From Microbacterium paraoxydans (lineage in GTDB: Bacteria; Actinomycetota; Actinomycetes; Actinomycetales; Microbacteriaceae): DNA of 64,000 bases. The stretch spans positions 2,356,001 to 2,420,000 of the forward strand of contig NZ_LT629770.1 of NCBI RefSeq assembly GCF_900105335.1, written 5' to 3'. Shown piece by piece: positions 26,119-34,763 of this stretch. Made by a program: the position numbers and the translations under genes. Under the pieces are notes generated by a model. The model was not told where the DNA came from, ran no database searches, and saw only the letters and a program-made list of their open reading frames with translations. The stretch's first letter is position 1. Each line of letters begins with the position of its first letter.

Positions 26119-27126
26119 TCAGACGAGCCGGGAGGTCGTGCCGCGGACGTTGAGCTCGTACGGAAGGGCGGCGGGCGGGCGCACGGCTTCCGGGTCGGTG
26201 AGCTTCGCGAGGACCGCATCGGCCGCCCGCTCGCCCTGCCCGAGCGGGAACTGGTCGACCGTGGTGAGGCGGAAGAACTCGCCGAGCTCATGGCCGTCGA
26301 TGCCCACGATGGACAGGTCGCCCGGCACCGCGAAGCCGAGGTCGCGGGCGGCGAGGAGCGCCCCGATCGCCATCTCGTCCGAGGCGGCGAACACCGCGGT
26401 GGGACGCGGCCCCGGGCGCCCGAGGAGCTGCTTCGCGGCGCGGTAGCCGCCCTCGACCGTGAAGTCGGCCGGCTCCAGGAACGCGGGGTTCAGGGGGACG
26501 CCGGCCCTCGCCAGTGCCCTCTCGAAGCCGAGCCGGCGGTTCGTGGGGATGTGGAAGTCGATGTCGAACTCGGGATTCGCGCCGATGTGGGCGATCTCCG
26601 TGTGTCCGAGCCCGAGCAGGTGCTCCGTCGCGAGCTGGGCCACGGCGACGTCGTCGACCGTGAGGGTGTCGAGCTTCGGGTTCGGGCCCCCGATCGCGAT
26701 CACGGGGAGCCCGAGGTCGAGGAGCTGCTGGGTCTCGTCCTCGTCCAGCTCGATGGACACGGCGATCACGGCGTCCACGCGCTGGCGGCGCAGGAACGTG
26801 TCGAAGACGTGGCGGCGCACGTCCTTGTCGGCGGTGATGTTGTAGAGCGTGATGTCGTAGCCGGCGCGCATGAGCGCGGCGGACACCCCGGACAGCACGG
26901 TGCTGAAGAACCAGCGGTCGAGGAACGGCACGACGACCCCGATGTTGCGCGTGCGCCCCGACGCCAGGCTCGAGGCGCGGGAGGACACGACGTACCCGAG
27001 GGAGGACGCGGCCGCCTGCACGCGCTCCCGCGCGGACTCCGACACGTGCCCGCGGCCGCTCAGCGCGCGGGAGACCGTCGCGGTGGAGACGCCGGCGAGC
27101 CGGGCGACCTCGTCGATGCTCGCCAT
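26119..27126 (-). CDS. LacI-family regulator of the adjacent alpha-glucosidase
   Basis: 335 residues. The HTH is MASIDEVARLAGVSTATVSR with ALSGRGHVSESARERVQAAA, followed by hinge text ASSLASGRTRNIGVVVPFLD and a periplasmic-binding-like sensor domain (HIGANPEFDIDFHIPTNRRL). It lies 69 bases downstream of the GH13 gene on the same strand. A TGCAAACGCTTACA operator stands ahead of the GH13 gene, and the two genes probably form one autoregulated transcript induced by an alpha-glucoside. Confidence 0.92.
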   Translation of the reverse strand: MASIDEVARLAGVSTATVSRALSGRGHVSESARERVQAAASSLGYVVSSRASSLASGRTRNIGVVVPFLDRWFFSTVLSGVSAALMRAGYDITLYNITADKDVRRHVFDTFLRRQRVDAVIAVSIELDEDETQQLLDLGLPVIAIGGPNPKLDTLTVDDVAVAQLATEHLLGLGHTEIAHIGANPEFDIDFHIPTNRRLGFERALARAGVPLNPAFLEPADFTVEGGYRAAKQLLGRPGPRPTAVFAASDEMAIGALLAARDLGFAVPGDLSIVGIDGHELGEFFRLTTVDQFPLGQGERAADAVLAKLTDPEAVRPPAALPYELNVRGTTSRLV

Positions 27127-27195
27127 CGTCTGTCCTTCGGATCGGAGACGCCCGTGACACGCCCCGGGTGGAGCGCGCCACGGGCGCAGCGGGTG

Positions 27196-28857
27196 TCAGG
27201 CCTTGGTGTACCAGACGGCGGTGTCGACGGGGACCTCGGGGCCGTCGAACGGCTGGCTGCGGAGCAGGACGACCGCGCCCTCCGGGAGGTCGAGCGGAGC
27301 CGTGCCGAGATTCGCCAGCACGTGCACCTCGCCGCGACGGAAGGCGACGGCATCGGGACCGGCGTCCTCCCACACCAGCGACCCGGTGCCGAATCGGAAC
27401 TCGCGACGGCCGGCGAGCAGACGCTTGTACAGGGCCAGGGTCGACGCCGGGTCGACCTCCTCGACGTCCCGGGCGTAGGCCGCCCAGTCCGCGGGCTGCG
27501 GGAGCCACGAGAGGCCGGTGTCGTTGAAGCCGAAGGCGGGAGCCTCCGCCTCCCACGGCAGCGGCACGCGGCAGCCGTCACGGCCGTAGCGCTCGCCGTT
27601 CGTGCGGAACCACGTCGGGTCCTGGCGGTACTCGTCCGGGATCTCCATGGCCTCGGGCAGCCCGAGCTCCTCGCCCTGGTACAGGTAGGCCGATCCGGGG
27701 AGTGCGAGCATCAGCGTGGTGGCCGCGCGGGCGCGGGCGAGGCCGATGGCGGTGTCGGGCTTGTCCGGAGTGTTCGGGCCGATGCCCTCGCCCTGCGGGT
27801 TGTCGATCGTGAGGGCGAGGCGCGTGGCGTGCCGGACGACGTCGTGGTTGGACAGCACCCAGGTGCTGGGGGCGCCGACCGCGCCGAACGCGTCCAGCGA
27901 CTCGCGGATCACGTCGCCGAGCGCCTTCGCGTCCCACGCCGTCATCAGGTAGGGGAAGTTGAAGGTCTGGTGCATCTCGTCCGGACGCACCCAGAGCGCG
28001 GTCTCCTTCAGCGTCGGCATCCAGGCTTCGCCGCACAGGGCGCGGTCGCCGTCGTACTCGGCGAGTACCTTGTGCCAGTCGCGGTAGATCTCGTGCACGC
28101 CGTCCTGACCCCAGTACGGCACGTTCGACTCGCCGCCGCCCATGGAGTCGGCGTCCGTCGGCGGCGTGTAGTCGGGCAGCCCCTCGGTCTTGATCATGCC
28201 GTGGGCCACGTCGACCCGGAAGCCGTCGACACCGCGGTCGAGCCAGAAGCGCAGGATCGAGCGGAACTCCTCCTGCACCTCCTCGTTGTTCCAGTCGAAG
28301 TCCGGCTGCGTCGCGTCGAAGATGTGCAGGTACCACTGGCCGGGGGTGCCGTCGGCCTCCGTGACGCGCTGCCACATGCCGCCGCCGAACACCGACTCCC
28401 AGTTGTTCGGAGGCAGCTCGCCGTTCTCGCCGCGGCCGTCGCGGAAGATGTAGCGCGCGCGCTCCGGGCTGCCAGGCGCTGCCTTGAGCGCCTCCTGGAA
28501 CCAGGGGTGCTGGTCGGAGGAGTGGTTGGGGACGAGGTCGACGATCACCCGGATGCCGCGGGCGTGGGCGGATGCCAGCATCTCGTCGAAGTCGGCCAGC
28601 GTGCCGAACAACGGGTCGACGTCGCGGTAGTCGGCCACGTCGTAGCCGGCGTCGCGCTGCGGGCTCGTCATGAACGGGCTGAGCCAGATCGCGTCGACGC
28701 CGAGCTCCTGCAGGGCGTCGAGGCGGCTCGTGATGCCCGGCAGGTCGCCGATGCCGTCGCCCGACGCGTCCGCGAAGGAGCGGGGGTAGATCTGGTAGAT
28801 GACGGCGCTGCGCCACCACTCGGAACCGGGGGCTGCGATCTGTTCGAGCTGTGCCAT
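27196..28857 (-). CDS. GH13 alpha-glucosidase (oligo-1,6-/alpha-1,4-glucosidase type)
   Basis: 553 residues, cytosolic. The GH13 regions appear in order: WWRSAVIYQIYPRSFADASG with DGIGDLPGI, RVIVDLVPNHSSDQHPWF, nucleophile Asp in DGFRVDVAHGM, acid/base Glu in ALCGEAWMP and WVLSNHDVVRH. Residues following the nucleophile (VAHGM) match the alpha-glucosidase subgroup acting on short maltose- or isomaltose-type sugars. No transporter lies beside it. Upstream are two LacI-type operators, and the LacI gene follows on the same strand. Confidence 0.94.
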   Translation of the reverse strand: MAQLEQIAAPGSEWWRSAVIYQIYPRSFADASGDGIGDLPGITSRLDALQELGVDAIWLSPFMTSPQRDAGYDVADYRDVDPLFGTLADFDEMLASAHARGIRVIVDLVPNHSSDQHPWFQEALKAAPGSPERARYIFRDGRGENGELPPNNWESVFGGGMWQRVTEADGTPGQWYLHIFDATQPDFDWNNEEVQEEFRSILRFWLDRGVDGFRVDVAHGMIKTEGLPDYTPPTDADSMGGGESNVPYWGQDGVHEIYRDWHKVLAEYDGDRALCGEAWMPTLKETALWVRPDEMHQTFNFPYLMTAWDAKALGDVIRESLDAFGAVGAPSTWVLSNHDVVRHATRLALTIDNPQGEGIGPNTPDKPDTAIGLARARAATTLMLALPGSAYLYQGEELGLPEAMEIPDEYRQDPTWFRTNGERYGRDGCRVPLPWEAEAPAFGFNDTGLSWLPQPADWAAYARDVEEVDPASTLALYKRLLAGRREFRFGTGSLVWEDAGPDAVAFRRGEVHVLANLGTAPLDLPEGAVVLLRSQPFDGPEVPVDTAVWYTKA

Positions 28858-28870
28858 GCGATCAGGCTAC

Positions 28871-28915
28871 TGCAAACGCTTACAGTCCCGCCACCACAGG
28901 TATCGAAACGGTTCG
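28871..28915 (-). promoter_or_regulatory. LacI-type operators upstream of the GH13 gene
   Basis: TGCAAACGCTTACA (28871-28884) fits the LacI/CcpA-family pattern TGnAAnCGnTTnCA exactly and ends 14 bases before the GH13 ATG. A second palindrome CGAAACGGTTCG lies at 28904-28915. Their spacing places them over the core promoter. Confidence 0.75.
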
Positions 28916-28938
28916 GAGCCCTCTCTCCCCCTCTCCGC

Positions 28939-29016
28939 CGACCCACCCCTTTCCGTCCGACCCACCCCCTTGCGGACGACCGGAACGGGCCGGGAGGAAC
29001 GGAAGGGGGTGGGTCG
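28939..29016. repeat. Intergenic palindrome, GACCCACCCC family (copy C2)
   Basis: Outer arms CGACCCACCCCTTTCCGT and ACGGAAGGGGGTGGGTCG match with one mismatch. The left motif is repeated inside (CGACCCACCCCCTTGCGG), but the inner right arm has diverged. It lies between the SDR and GH13 genes, both minus-strand. Confidence 0.85.
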
Positions 29017-29030
29017 ACGGGGGACGAGGG

Positions 29031-29927
29031 TCAGGGCGTCGGCATGCCGCCGTTGACGTTCAGGGTCTCGCCGAGCACGTAGCTCGACTCCGGGGAGGCG
29101 AGGAAAACATAGGCAGGGGCGAGTTCGGCGGGCTGACCCATCCGGCCGAGCGGAGTGTCCTGGCCGAACTGCGCGATCTTCTCCTGCGGCTGCCCGTCGC
29201 TCGGCTGCAGCGGGGTCCAGATCGGTCCCGGAGCCACGGCGTTCACGCGGATGCCCTTCGGCGCGAGCTGCTGGGCGAGGCCCTTCGTGAACGCGTTGAT
29301 GGTCGACTTCGTCGAGGCGTAGTCGACGAGGATGTCCGACGGCGAGTAGGCCTGGATCGACGTCGTGTTGATGATCGTCGACCCTGCGGGGAGGTGCGGC
29401 AGGGCGGCCTTCGTGATCCAGAACATCGCGTACACGTTGGTCTTGAACGTGTCGTCGAACTGCTCGTCGGTCACATCGGTGAGGGATTCCTGGAAAACCT
29501 GCTTGCCGCCGTTGTTGACGAGGATGTCGAGTCCGCCGAGTGCCGCGACGGCCTCGGCCACCAGGGTGCGGCAGTACTCCGGGTCGCGCAGGTCGCCGGG
29601 GATCGTGGCGACGGTCGCTCCCGCCTCGCGGAGGATGCCGGCGATGCGGCTCGCGTCCTCCTCCTCTTCCGGGAGGTAGGAGATCGCGACATCGGCGCCC
29701 TCGCGGGCGAACGCGATCGCGGTGGCCGCGCCGATGCCCGAGTCGCCGCCGGTGATGAGTGCCTTGCGCCCGGTCAGCCGTCCGGTGCCGCGGTACGACT
29801 CCTCGCCGAGGTCGGCCTTCGGAGTGAGGTCGGCGTCGAGACCGGGCTCGCGCATGTGCTGCTTCTGCGGCTGGATGTCGGCGTAGAGCTCGACCGGGTT
29901 GGTGAAGGTGTACTGGTCGCGGGACAT
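29031..29927 (-). CDS. Short-chain dehydrogenase/reductase with N-terminal extension (YghA/YhdF type)
   Basis: 298 residues. About 50 residues (TNPVELYADIQPQKQHMREP with GLDADL) precede the Rossmann domain, as in the YghA/GsiB-type stress-associated SDRs. Motifs are ALITGGDSGIGAATAIAFAR, LDILVNNGGKQ, catalytic Ser in INTTSIQAY and YASTK in DYASTKSTINAFT. GGAAAGGACACCCC precedes the ATG at 29927. The cofactor is probably NADP(H); the substrate is not predictable. It stands alone between a palindrome and a divergent secreted-protein gene. Confidence 0.9.
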   Translation of the reverse strand: MSRDQYTFTNPVELYADIQPQKQHMREPGLDADLTPKADLGEESYRGTGRLTGRKALITGGDSGIGAATAIAFAREGADVAISYLPEEEEDASRIAGILREAGATVATIPGDLRDPEYCRTLVAEAVAALGGLDILVNNGGKQVFQESLTDVTDEQFDDTFKTNVYAMFWITKAALPHLPAGSTIINTTSIQAYSPSDILVDYASTKSTINAFTKGLAQQLAPKGIRVNAVAPGPIWTPLQPSDGQPQEKIAQFGQDTPLGRMGQPAELAPAYVFLASPESSYVLGETLNVNGGMPTP

Positions 29928-30141
29928 GGGGTGTCCTTTCCGGGAGGTCGGGGACGGGATGACCATCGTGCGCGCCGTGCTCCGGGTGCGGCAAACGCCT
30001 TGCACGCATCCGGTCGCTTTGGTACACGCGCATGTGGCCGAAAGACACTTCCCCTGGTGCCTCTTGTCATGACAGGGTGACGAGCATCCCCCGTGTCGCT
30101 CGCGGCATGTCCCCCGGGGGTCCTGCCGTCGAGAGGTCGTG

Positions 30142-31398
30142 ATGTCCGCTTCCGCCCGCCGATCCGCGCCCTGGGCGGTCGTGGCCGCGCTCGTCGTCGG
30201 CGCCGTGCTCGTCGGCGCCGCCCCCGCCGTGTCCGACGCGTTCGGTGCCCGCGCGCAGCCCCCGGCCGACCCGGTGAACGACCCCGCGGCTTCGGTCGCG
30301 CTCGCGTACGAGTTCCTCGACGCGCGGGTCGACGAGTTCTGCGACGGCGAGGGCCGCTGCCTGCCGCGCAGCTACGAGGGCGGGTTCTTCACCACGCCGT
30401 CGTGGGACTTCACCCCCTCCTTCGTGTACGACGACGCCCTCGTCGTGATCGCCTACACGGCCCGCGGCCTGCCGGAGGACCTGCGCCGCGCGCGGGCCGT
30501 CGCGGACACCCTCCTCTTCGTGCAGGAGAACGACCCCGTCGGCGACGGCCGCGTCCGCACCTCGTACGAGCCGCACGGCATCCGTCAGGGCCGGATGGAG
30601 ATCACCGGGCCCGGCACCTTCACCGGCAATCAGGCCTGGGTGGGCATGGCGCTCGCCCGCCTCTTCCACGCCACGGGGGAGGCACGGTATCTCGACGGCG
30701 CGGTGCGCATCGCGGAGTGGATCCAGGACAACACCGCCGACATGACGCGGGCACCCTACGGTTACACCGGCGGGCAGACCGATGCCGGGGTGCCGCTGGA
30801 GTGGAAATCCACCGAGCACAACAGCGACATCGCGGGGTTCTTCACGCAGCTCGCCCAGCTCACGGACGACGGGGTGTGGGCGGAGCGCGCGGCGGTGGCG
30901 GCCGGATTCGTCGCGGCGATGCAGAGCGCCGATGGGCACGTGGACACCGGGACGCTGCTCGACGGCAGCACGATCAACACCCGTCCCATCCCGCTCGACG
31001 CGCAGACGTGGAGCCTGCTCGGCACCGGGGACGCCCGATACGGCTCGGCCGTGGACTGGACGCTCGCGCACCTCGTGGCCCAGGACGGACCGTACCGGGG
31101 CCCGTCGATCAGTGACGTGGACGTGTCGAAGGTCTGGTTCGAGGGCAGCGGGCACCTCGCCCTCGCGCTGCAGGAGCGAGGAGCCGCCGGCGACCAAGAG
31201 CGCGCGGAGGAGCTGCTGGCCGACATCCGGCTGGTGCAGCGCGACGCACCCAACGGCGACGGCAAGGGCATCGTGGCGACCTCGACGGACGGACTCGACT
31301 CCGGGTTCGGCGACCTCTACTACGCGAGCCTGCACACCGGCACGACGGCCTGGTACCTGCTCGCGGCCGTCGGCGACAACCCGTTCCGTCTCCCCTGA
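30142..31398 (+). CDS. Exported (alpha/alpha)6-barrel protein, possible glycan-active enzyme
   Basis: 418 residues. An N-terminal hydrophobic segment (PWAVVAALVVGAVLVGAAPA) is a signal peptide or anchor. The rest contains repeated helix pairs with QAWVGMALARLFHATGEARY, LDGAVRIAEWIQDNT, AQTWSLLGTGDARYGSAVDW and LHTGTTAWYLLAAVGDNPF, the pattern of six-hairpin glycosidase folds. No catalytic motif of a named GH or PL family was recognised. It faces the SDR gene with 214 bases between starts. A role in surface glycan processing is inference only. Confidence 0.7.
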   Translation: MSASARRSAPWAVVAALVVGAVLVGAAPAVSDAFGARAQPPADPVNDPAASVALAYEFLDARVDEFCDGEGRCLPRSYEGGFFTTPSWDFTPSFVYDDALVVIAYTARGLPEDLRRARAVADTLLFVQENDPVGDGRVRTSYEPHGIRQGRMEITGPGTFTGNQAWVGMALARLFHATGEARYLDGAVRIAEWIQDNTADMTRAPYGYTGGQTDAGVPLEWKSTEHNSDIAGFFTQLAQLTDDGVWAERAAVAAGFVAAMQSADGHVDTGTLLDGSTINTRPIPLDAQTWSLLGTGDARYGSAVDWTLAHLVAQDGPYRGPSISDVDVSKVWFEGSGHLALALQERGAAGDQERAEELLADIRLVQRDAPNGDGKGIVATSTDGLDSGFGDLYYASLHTGTTAWYLLAAVGDNPFRLP

Positions 31399-31408
31399 CC
31401 TCGCCTGT

Positions 31409-31486
31409 CGACCCGGCCCCTTACGGTCGCCCCGGCCCGTTCCGCCCGCCCACAACGGGGTGGGAGGCGCGCAGAGGGGTGGGTCG
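31409..31486. repeat. Intergenic palindrome, GACCCGGCCCC family (copy C3)
   Basis: CGACCCGGCCCCTTACGG on the left faces GCAGAGGGGTGGGTCG on the right, an imperfect pair that mixes the C1 and C2 arm sequences. It fills the gap between convergent genes (alpha/alpha-barrel protein and purQ). Confidence 0.8.
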
Positions 31487-31495
31487 AGGGAGGTG

Positions 31496-32203
31496 TCAGG
31501 CGGCGACGCGGGCGACGGCGGCGATCGCGCTCGTGAAGAAGTCGAGGCCGTCCACGCCGCTGCGCATCGCGACAGCGGTGTCCGGACCGAATCCGGGCTC
31601 CGTGGCGTGCTCGGGGTGCGGCATGAGCCCCACGACGTTGCCCGCCTCATTCGTCAGCCCCGCGATGTCGCGCAGCGAGCCGTTCGGGTTCACGCCGGCG
31701 TAGCGGAACGCCACGAGACCCTCGCCCTCGATGCGGTCGAGCGTCTGCTCGTCGGCGATGTAGCCGCCGTCCGCGTTCTTCAGCGGGATCACGATCTCCT
31801 GGCCGGTGCGGAAGGCGTTGGTCCAGGCGGTGTCGGAGTTCTCGACCGTGAGCTTCTGGTCGCGGCGCACGAAGTGCTGGTGGTTGTTGCGGATCAGTCC
31901 GCCGGGCAGCAGGTGCGCCTCGACGAGCATCTGGAAGCCGTTGCAGATGCCGAGGACGGGCATGCCCTTCGCGGCGGCGTCCTTGACCTCGTTCATGATG
32001 GGCGAGAGGGCCGCGATGGCTCCGGCGCGGAGGTAGTCGCCGTAGCTGAACCCGCCGGGGAGGACGAGGGCGTCGACGCCCTCGAGGTCGTGCGAGCCGT
32101 GCCACAGGGCGACCGGCTCGGCTCCCGCGATGCGGACGGCGCGCTGCGCGTCGACGTCGTCCAGCGAGCCGGGGAAGGTGACGACGCCGATGCGGACGGT
32201 CAC
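31496..32203 (-). CDS. purQ: Phosphoribosylformylglycinamidine synthase subunit PurQ (glutaminase)
   Basis: 235 residues. [20 protein letters not shown] starts a class I glutamine amidotransferase. The nucleophile Cys is in [20 protein letters not shown], and the His/Glu pair is in [11 protein letters not shown]. It supplies ammonia to PurL for the fourth step of purine synthesis. GTG start overlapping the purS stop (GTGA). PurL is not in the window. Confidence 0.96.
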   Translation of the reverse strand: MTVRIGVVTFPGSLDDVDAQRAVRIAGAEPVALWHGSHDLEGVDALVLPGGFSYGDYLRAGAIAALSPIMNEVKDAAAKGMPVLGICNGFQMLVEAHLLPGGLIRNNHQHFVRRDQKLTVENSDTAWTNAFRTGQEIVIPLKNADGGYIADEQTLDRIEGEGLVAFRYAGVNPNGSLRDIAGLTNEAGNVVGLMPHPEHATEPGFGPDTAVAMRSGVDGLDFFTSAIAAVARVAA

Positions 32204-32448
32204 TCCGCCACCTCGACGCCCACGACGTCCTCGATCACGGCGTTCGACAGGACCTCGTCGGCGATGCGGCGGGCCTCGGCGAGGACCTCGTCGGTGACCT
32301 CGCCCTCGACCGTGAGCTCGAAGCGCTTGCCGATGCGGACGTCGGTGAAGCCCTCGACGCCCAAGCGGGCGAAGGCGCCGGAGACGGCCTTCCCCTGCGG
32401 GTCGAGCAGTTCGGGTTTGGGCATGACGTCGACGACGATGGTGGGCAT
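32200..32448 (-). CDS. purS: Phosphoribosylformylglycinamidine synthase subunit PurS
   Basis: 82 residues: [40 protein letters not shown] text and [12 protein letters not shown], the full length of PurS. It bridges PurQ and PurL in the FGAM synthase complex. Its stop overlaps purQ. Upstream lies a GAGACCCC palindrome rather than a recognisable purine riboswitch. Confidence 0.94.
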   Translation of the reverse strand: MPTIVVDVMPKPELLDPQGKAVSGAFARLGVEGFTDVRIGKRFELTVEGEVTDEVLAEARRIADEVLSNAVIEDVVGVEVAE

Positions 32449-32509
32449 GACGGCTCCAAGAGTCGCGGGCGGACGGGCGGGTTCAGTCTACCGCTCGTCG
32501 ATGCTCCGC

Positions 32510-32588
32510 TGAGACCCCGGGCACTCGCCCACACCCCGTCCTGCGCGCGCCGCTATCCCGGGGTGTCGGCGAGAAACCGGGGTCTCGG
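32510..32588. repeat. Intergenic nested palindrome, GAGACCCC family (copy D3)
   Basis: Outer TGAGACCCCGG / CCGGGGTCTCGG and inner CGCCCACACCCCG / CGGGGTGTCGGCG stems over 79 bp. The inner pair carries matching changes on both arms (ACACC and GGTGT), so pairing is kept while sequence varies. It lies between apt and purS, both minus-strand, and ends 1 base before the apt stop. Confidence 0.9.
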
Positions 32589-32589
32589 G

Positions 32590-33120
32590 TCAGGAGTGGA
32601 AGACGGTGTGGAGGTCGCCGACCGTGTCGCGGCCGCCGAGGCCGTCGATCTCGAAGAGCACCGAGATGCCGGCGACGTGGCTGCCGAGACGCTCCACGAG
32701 CTGCCGACCGGCGGCCAGGGTGCCCCCGGTGGCGAGCACGTCGTCGATGAGGAGGACGCGGGAGCCCGCGGGCAGGTCGTCGTGCATCTCGATGGTCGCC
32801 GTGCCGTACTCGAGAGCGTAGTCGACGGAGGCGGCGGGGCGGGGGAGCTTGCCGGCCTTGCGGATCGGGATCAGCCCAACGCCCGCGGCGATGGCGGCGG
32901 CCCCGGCGAGAATGAAGCCCCGCGCCTCGATGCCGGCCACCACGTCGAACTGCCCCGCGAAGGGCTCGATGATCGCCTCGGTCGTCACGCGGAGGGCCTC
33001 GGCGTCGGCGAGGAGCGGCGTGATGTCGCGGAAGATGATGCCGGGCTCCGGGTAGTCCGGGATGCTGCGGATCAGGGATTCGGCGCGGGCGAGGGCAGGG
33101 GAGAGCGTGGCTTCGGGCAC
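32590..33120 (-). CDS. apt: Adenine phosphoribosyltransferase
   Basis: 176 residues. SIPDYPEPGIIFRDITPLLA at the N-terminus and the PRPP loop RVLLIDDVLATGGTLAAGRQ are diagnostic. It salvages adenine to AMP with PRPP in the cytosol. It is a single gene flanked by two different palindrome families and is on the same strand as purS-purQ. Confidence 0.96.
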   Translation of the reverse strand: MPEATLSPALARAESLIRSIPDYPEPGIIFRDITPLLADAEALRVTTEAIIEPFAGQFDVVAGIEARGFILAGAAAIAAGVGLIPIRKAGKLPRPAASVDYALEYGTATIEMHDDLPAGSRVLLIDDVLATGGTLAAGRQLVERLGSHVAGISVLFEIDGLGGRDTVGDLHTVFHS

Positions 33121-33138
33121 CGGACAAGGGTACGCCGG

Positions 33139-33221
33139 TTCACAACTCCGGAGAATTCGCGGGCTCCGGGCCGGCGGCGCTCGAGCAGCGGCGTCGGATC
33201 CCAGTTCTCCTGAGTTGTGAA
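33139..33221. repeat. Intergenic palindrome, TTCACAACTC family (copy B2)
   Basis: TTCACAACTCCGGAGAA on the left pairs with TTCTCCTGAGTTGTGAA on the right with one mismatch over 17 bp. It lies in a divergent gap, upstream of both apt and the cellobiose operon, so it cannot serve as a terminator for either. Confidence 0.88.
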
Positions 33222-33247
33222 CGGGGACCGGCGGCCATCCCGCACCC

Positions 33248-33307
33248 TTGACATCGTGGGAGCGCTCCCATAGAGTTCACGACAACCTTGTGGGAGCGCT
33301 CCCACAA
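33248..33307 (+). promoter_or_regulatory. Cellobiose-operon promoter with two CebR operators
   Basis: TTGACA (33248-33253), a 17-bp spacer and TAGAGT (33271-33276) form the promoter. The spacer contains TGGGAGCGCTCCCA (33257-33270). A second copy inside TTGTGGGAGCGCTCCCACAA (33288-33307) covers the start region. TGGGAGCGCTCCCA is the known CelR/CebR operator of Thermobifida and Streptomyces. Binding would block both polymerase entry and escape; cellobiose is the known inducer of CebR. Confidence 0.93.
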
Positions 33308-33352
33308 GCCCCCACGCACCACCACCCGCACGAACCCACAAAGGAGTGAACC

Positions 33353-34669
33353 GTGAACTCACGTGCCCGCACCCGGATCCTGGCGACAGCCGCCGTGGCA
33401 TCCGTCTCCGCTCTCGCCCTCGCCGGCTGCTCCGGCAGCACCGGCGGCGACGGCGACTCCGGCGCCAGCGCCGACGAGAAGGTCACACTGACCGTCACCA
33501 CCTTCGGAACCTTCGGCTACGACGACCTCTACAAGGAGTACGAGAAGGCGCACCCGAACGTGACGATCGAGGCGACCAACATCGACACCGGTGGCAACGC
33601 CCGCACCGATGCCTTCACCAAGATCGCCGCCGGCTCCGGACTCAGCGACATCGTCGCGATCGAGGAGGGCTGGCTCGGCGCCATCATGGACGTCTCGGAC
33701 ACCTTCGTCGACCTGCGCGACTACGGCATCGAGGACCGCAAGGACGACTGGGTCGACTGGAAGTACGGCCAGGCGACCGACGCCGAGGGCCGCGTCATCG
33801 GCTACGGCACCGACATCGGCCCGAGCGGCATCTGCTACAACGGCGCCGCGTTCGAGGCCGCCGGCCTGCCCAGCGACCGCGAGTCGGTCGCCGAGCTGCT
33901 GAACGGCGACTGGGAGAACTACTTCCAGGTCGGCGCCGACTACACGGCCAAGACCGGCAAGGCCTGGTACGACCACTCCGGCTTCGTCTGGAACGCCATG
34001 GTCAACCAGCTCGACGAGGGCTACTACACCGCCGACGGCGAGCTGAACGTCGAGGGCAACGACGAGCTCCAGGAGCGCTTCGAGCTCCTCGGCGCCGCGA
34101 CCGAGGGCGGCCAGTCCGCGGCGCAGACCGCGTGGGACTGGAACGGCGGCAAGTCGTTCGTCGACGGCACCTTCGCCACCTTCGTCTGCCCCGGCTGGAT
34201 GCTCGGCGTCGTGCAGGGCCAGGTCGAGGCCGGTGGCGGCGACGCGTCGACCGGCTGGGACTTCGCCGACGTCTTCCCCGGCGGCGCGGCCAACTGGGGC
34301 GGCGCGTTCCTCTCGATCCCGGAGTCGTCGGAGCACAAGGAGGCCGCGGCCGAGCTCGCCGACTGGCTGACGCAGCCCGAGCAGCAGGTGAAGCAGTCCG
34401 CCGCCGCGGGCAACTTCCCGTCGACCATCAAGGCGCAGGAGTCCCTCGCCGAGGAGGCCACGCCCAACGAGTTCTTCAACGACGCGCCGACCGGTGCCAT
34501 CCTCGCCGAGCGTGCCAAGGGCGTCGTCGCACAGTTCAAGGGTGCCGATGACTCGGTGATCCAGGAGAACGTCTTCGGGCCGGCGCTGAGCGCGCTCGAC
34601 CGCGGCGAGACCGACACGCAGGGCGCCTGGGACCAGGCGATCGGCCTCCTGAACGACCTCGTCGGCTGA
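33353..34669 (+). CDS. cebE: Cellobiose ABC transporter substrate-binding lipoprotein (CebE-like)
   Basis: 438 residues from a GTG with AAAGGAG ahead. The signal ends in LALAGC, a lipobox. It is a family-1 sugar-binding protein (TFGTFGYDDLYKEYEKAHPN, AIEEGWLGAIMDVSDTFVDL, TVFVCPGWMLG-type core). CebR operators in its promoter and the GH1 gene downstream point to cellobiose or cellotriose. The symbol is by operon context, not by a diagnostic motif in the protein. A 69-bp hairpin-forming repeat lies between it and the first permease. Confidence 0.85.
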   Translation: MNSRARTRILATAAVASVSALALAGCSGSTGGDGDSGASADEKVTLTVTTFGTFGYDDLYKEYEKAHPNVTIEATNIDTGGNARTDAFTKIAAGSGLSDIVAIEEGWLGAIMDVSDTFVDLRDYGIEDRKDDWVDWKYGQATDAEGRVIGYGTDIGPSGICYNGAAFEAAGLPSDRESVAELLNGDWENYFQVGADYTAKTGKAWYDHSGFVWNAMVNQLDEGYYTADGELNVEGNDELQERFELLGAATEGGQSAAQTAWDWNGGKSFVDGTFATFVCPGWMLGVVQGQVEAGGGDASTGWDFADVFPGGAANWGGAFLSIPESSEHKEAAAELADWLTQPEQQVKQSAAAGNFPSTIKAQESLAEEATPNEFFNDAPTGAILAERAKGVVAQFKGADDSVIQENVFGPALSALDRGETDTQGAWDQAIGLLNDLVG

Positions 34670-34676
34670 TCATCTC

Positions 34677-34745
34677 GCTTCGACAGGCTCAGCGCCCCAG
34701 AGGGGATGCTCAGCGCCCCGAGTGGGTGGCTGAGCCTGTCGAAGC
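34677..34745. repeat. CTGAGCCTGTCGAAG element pair between cebE and cebF
   Basis: Perfect 17-bp arms GCTTCGACAGGCTCAGC and GCTGAGCCTGTCGAAGC enclose 35 bp that include a further partial copy (GCTCAGCGCCCC twice). The mRNA can fold into a long stem just after the SBP stop codon. The same element takes the same position in the other ABC operon (14463-14613). Confidence 0.88.
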
Positions 34746-34763
34746 CCGGCAAAGGACACGCCC

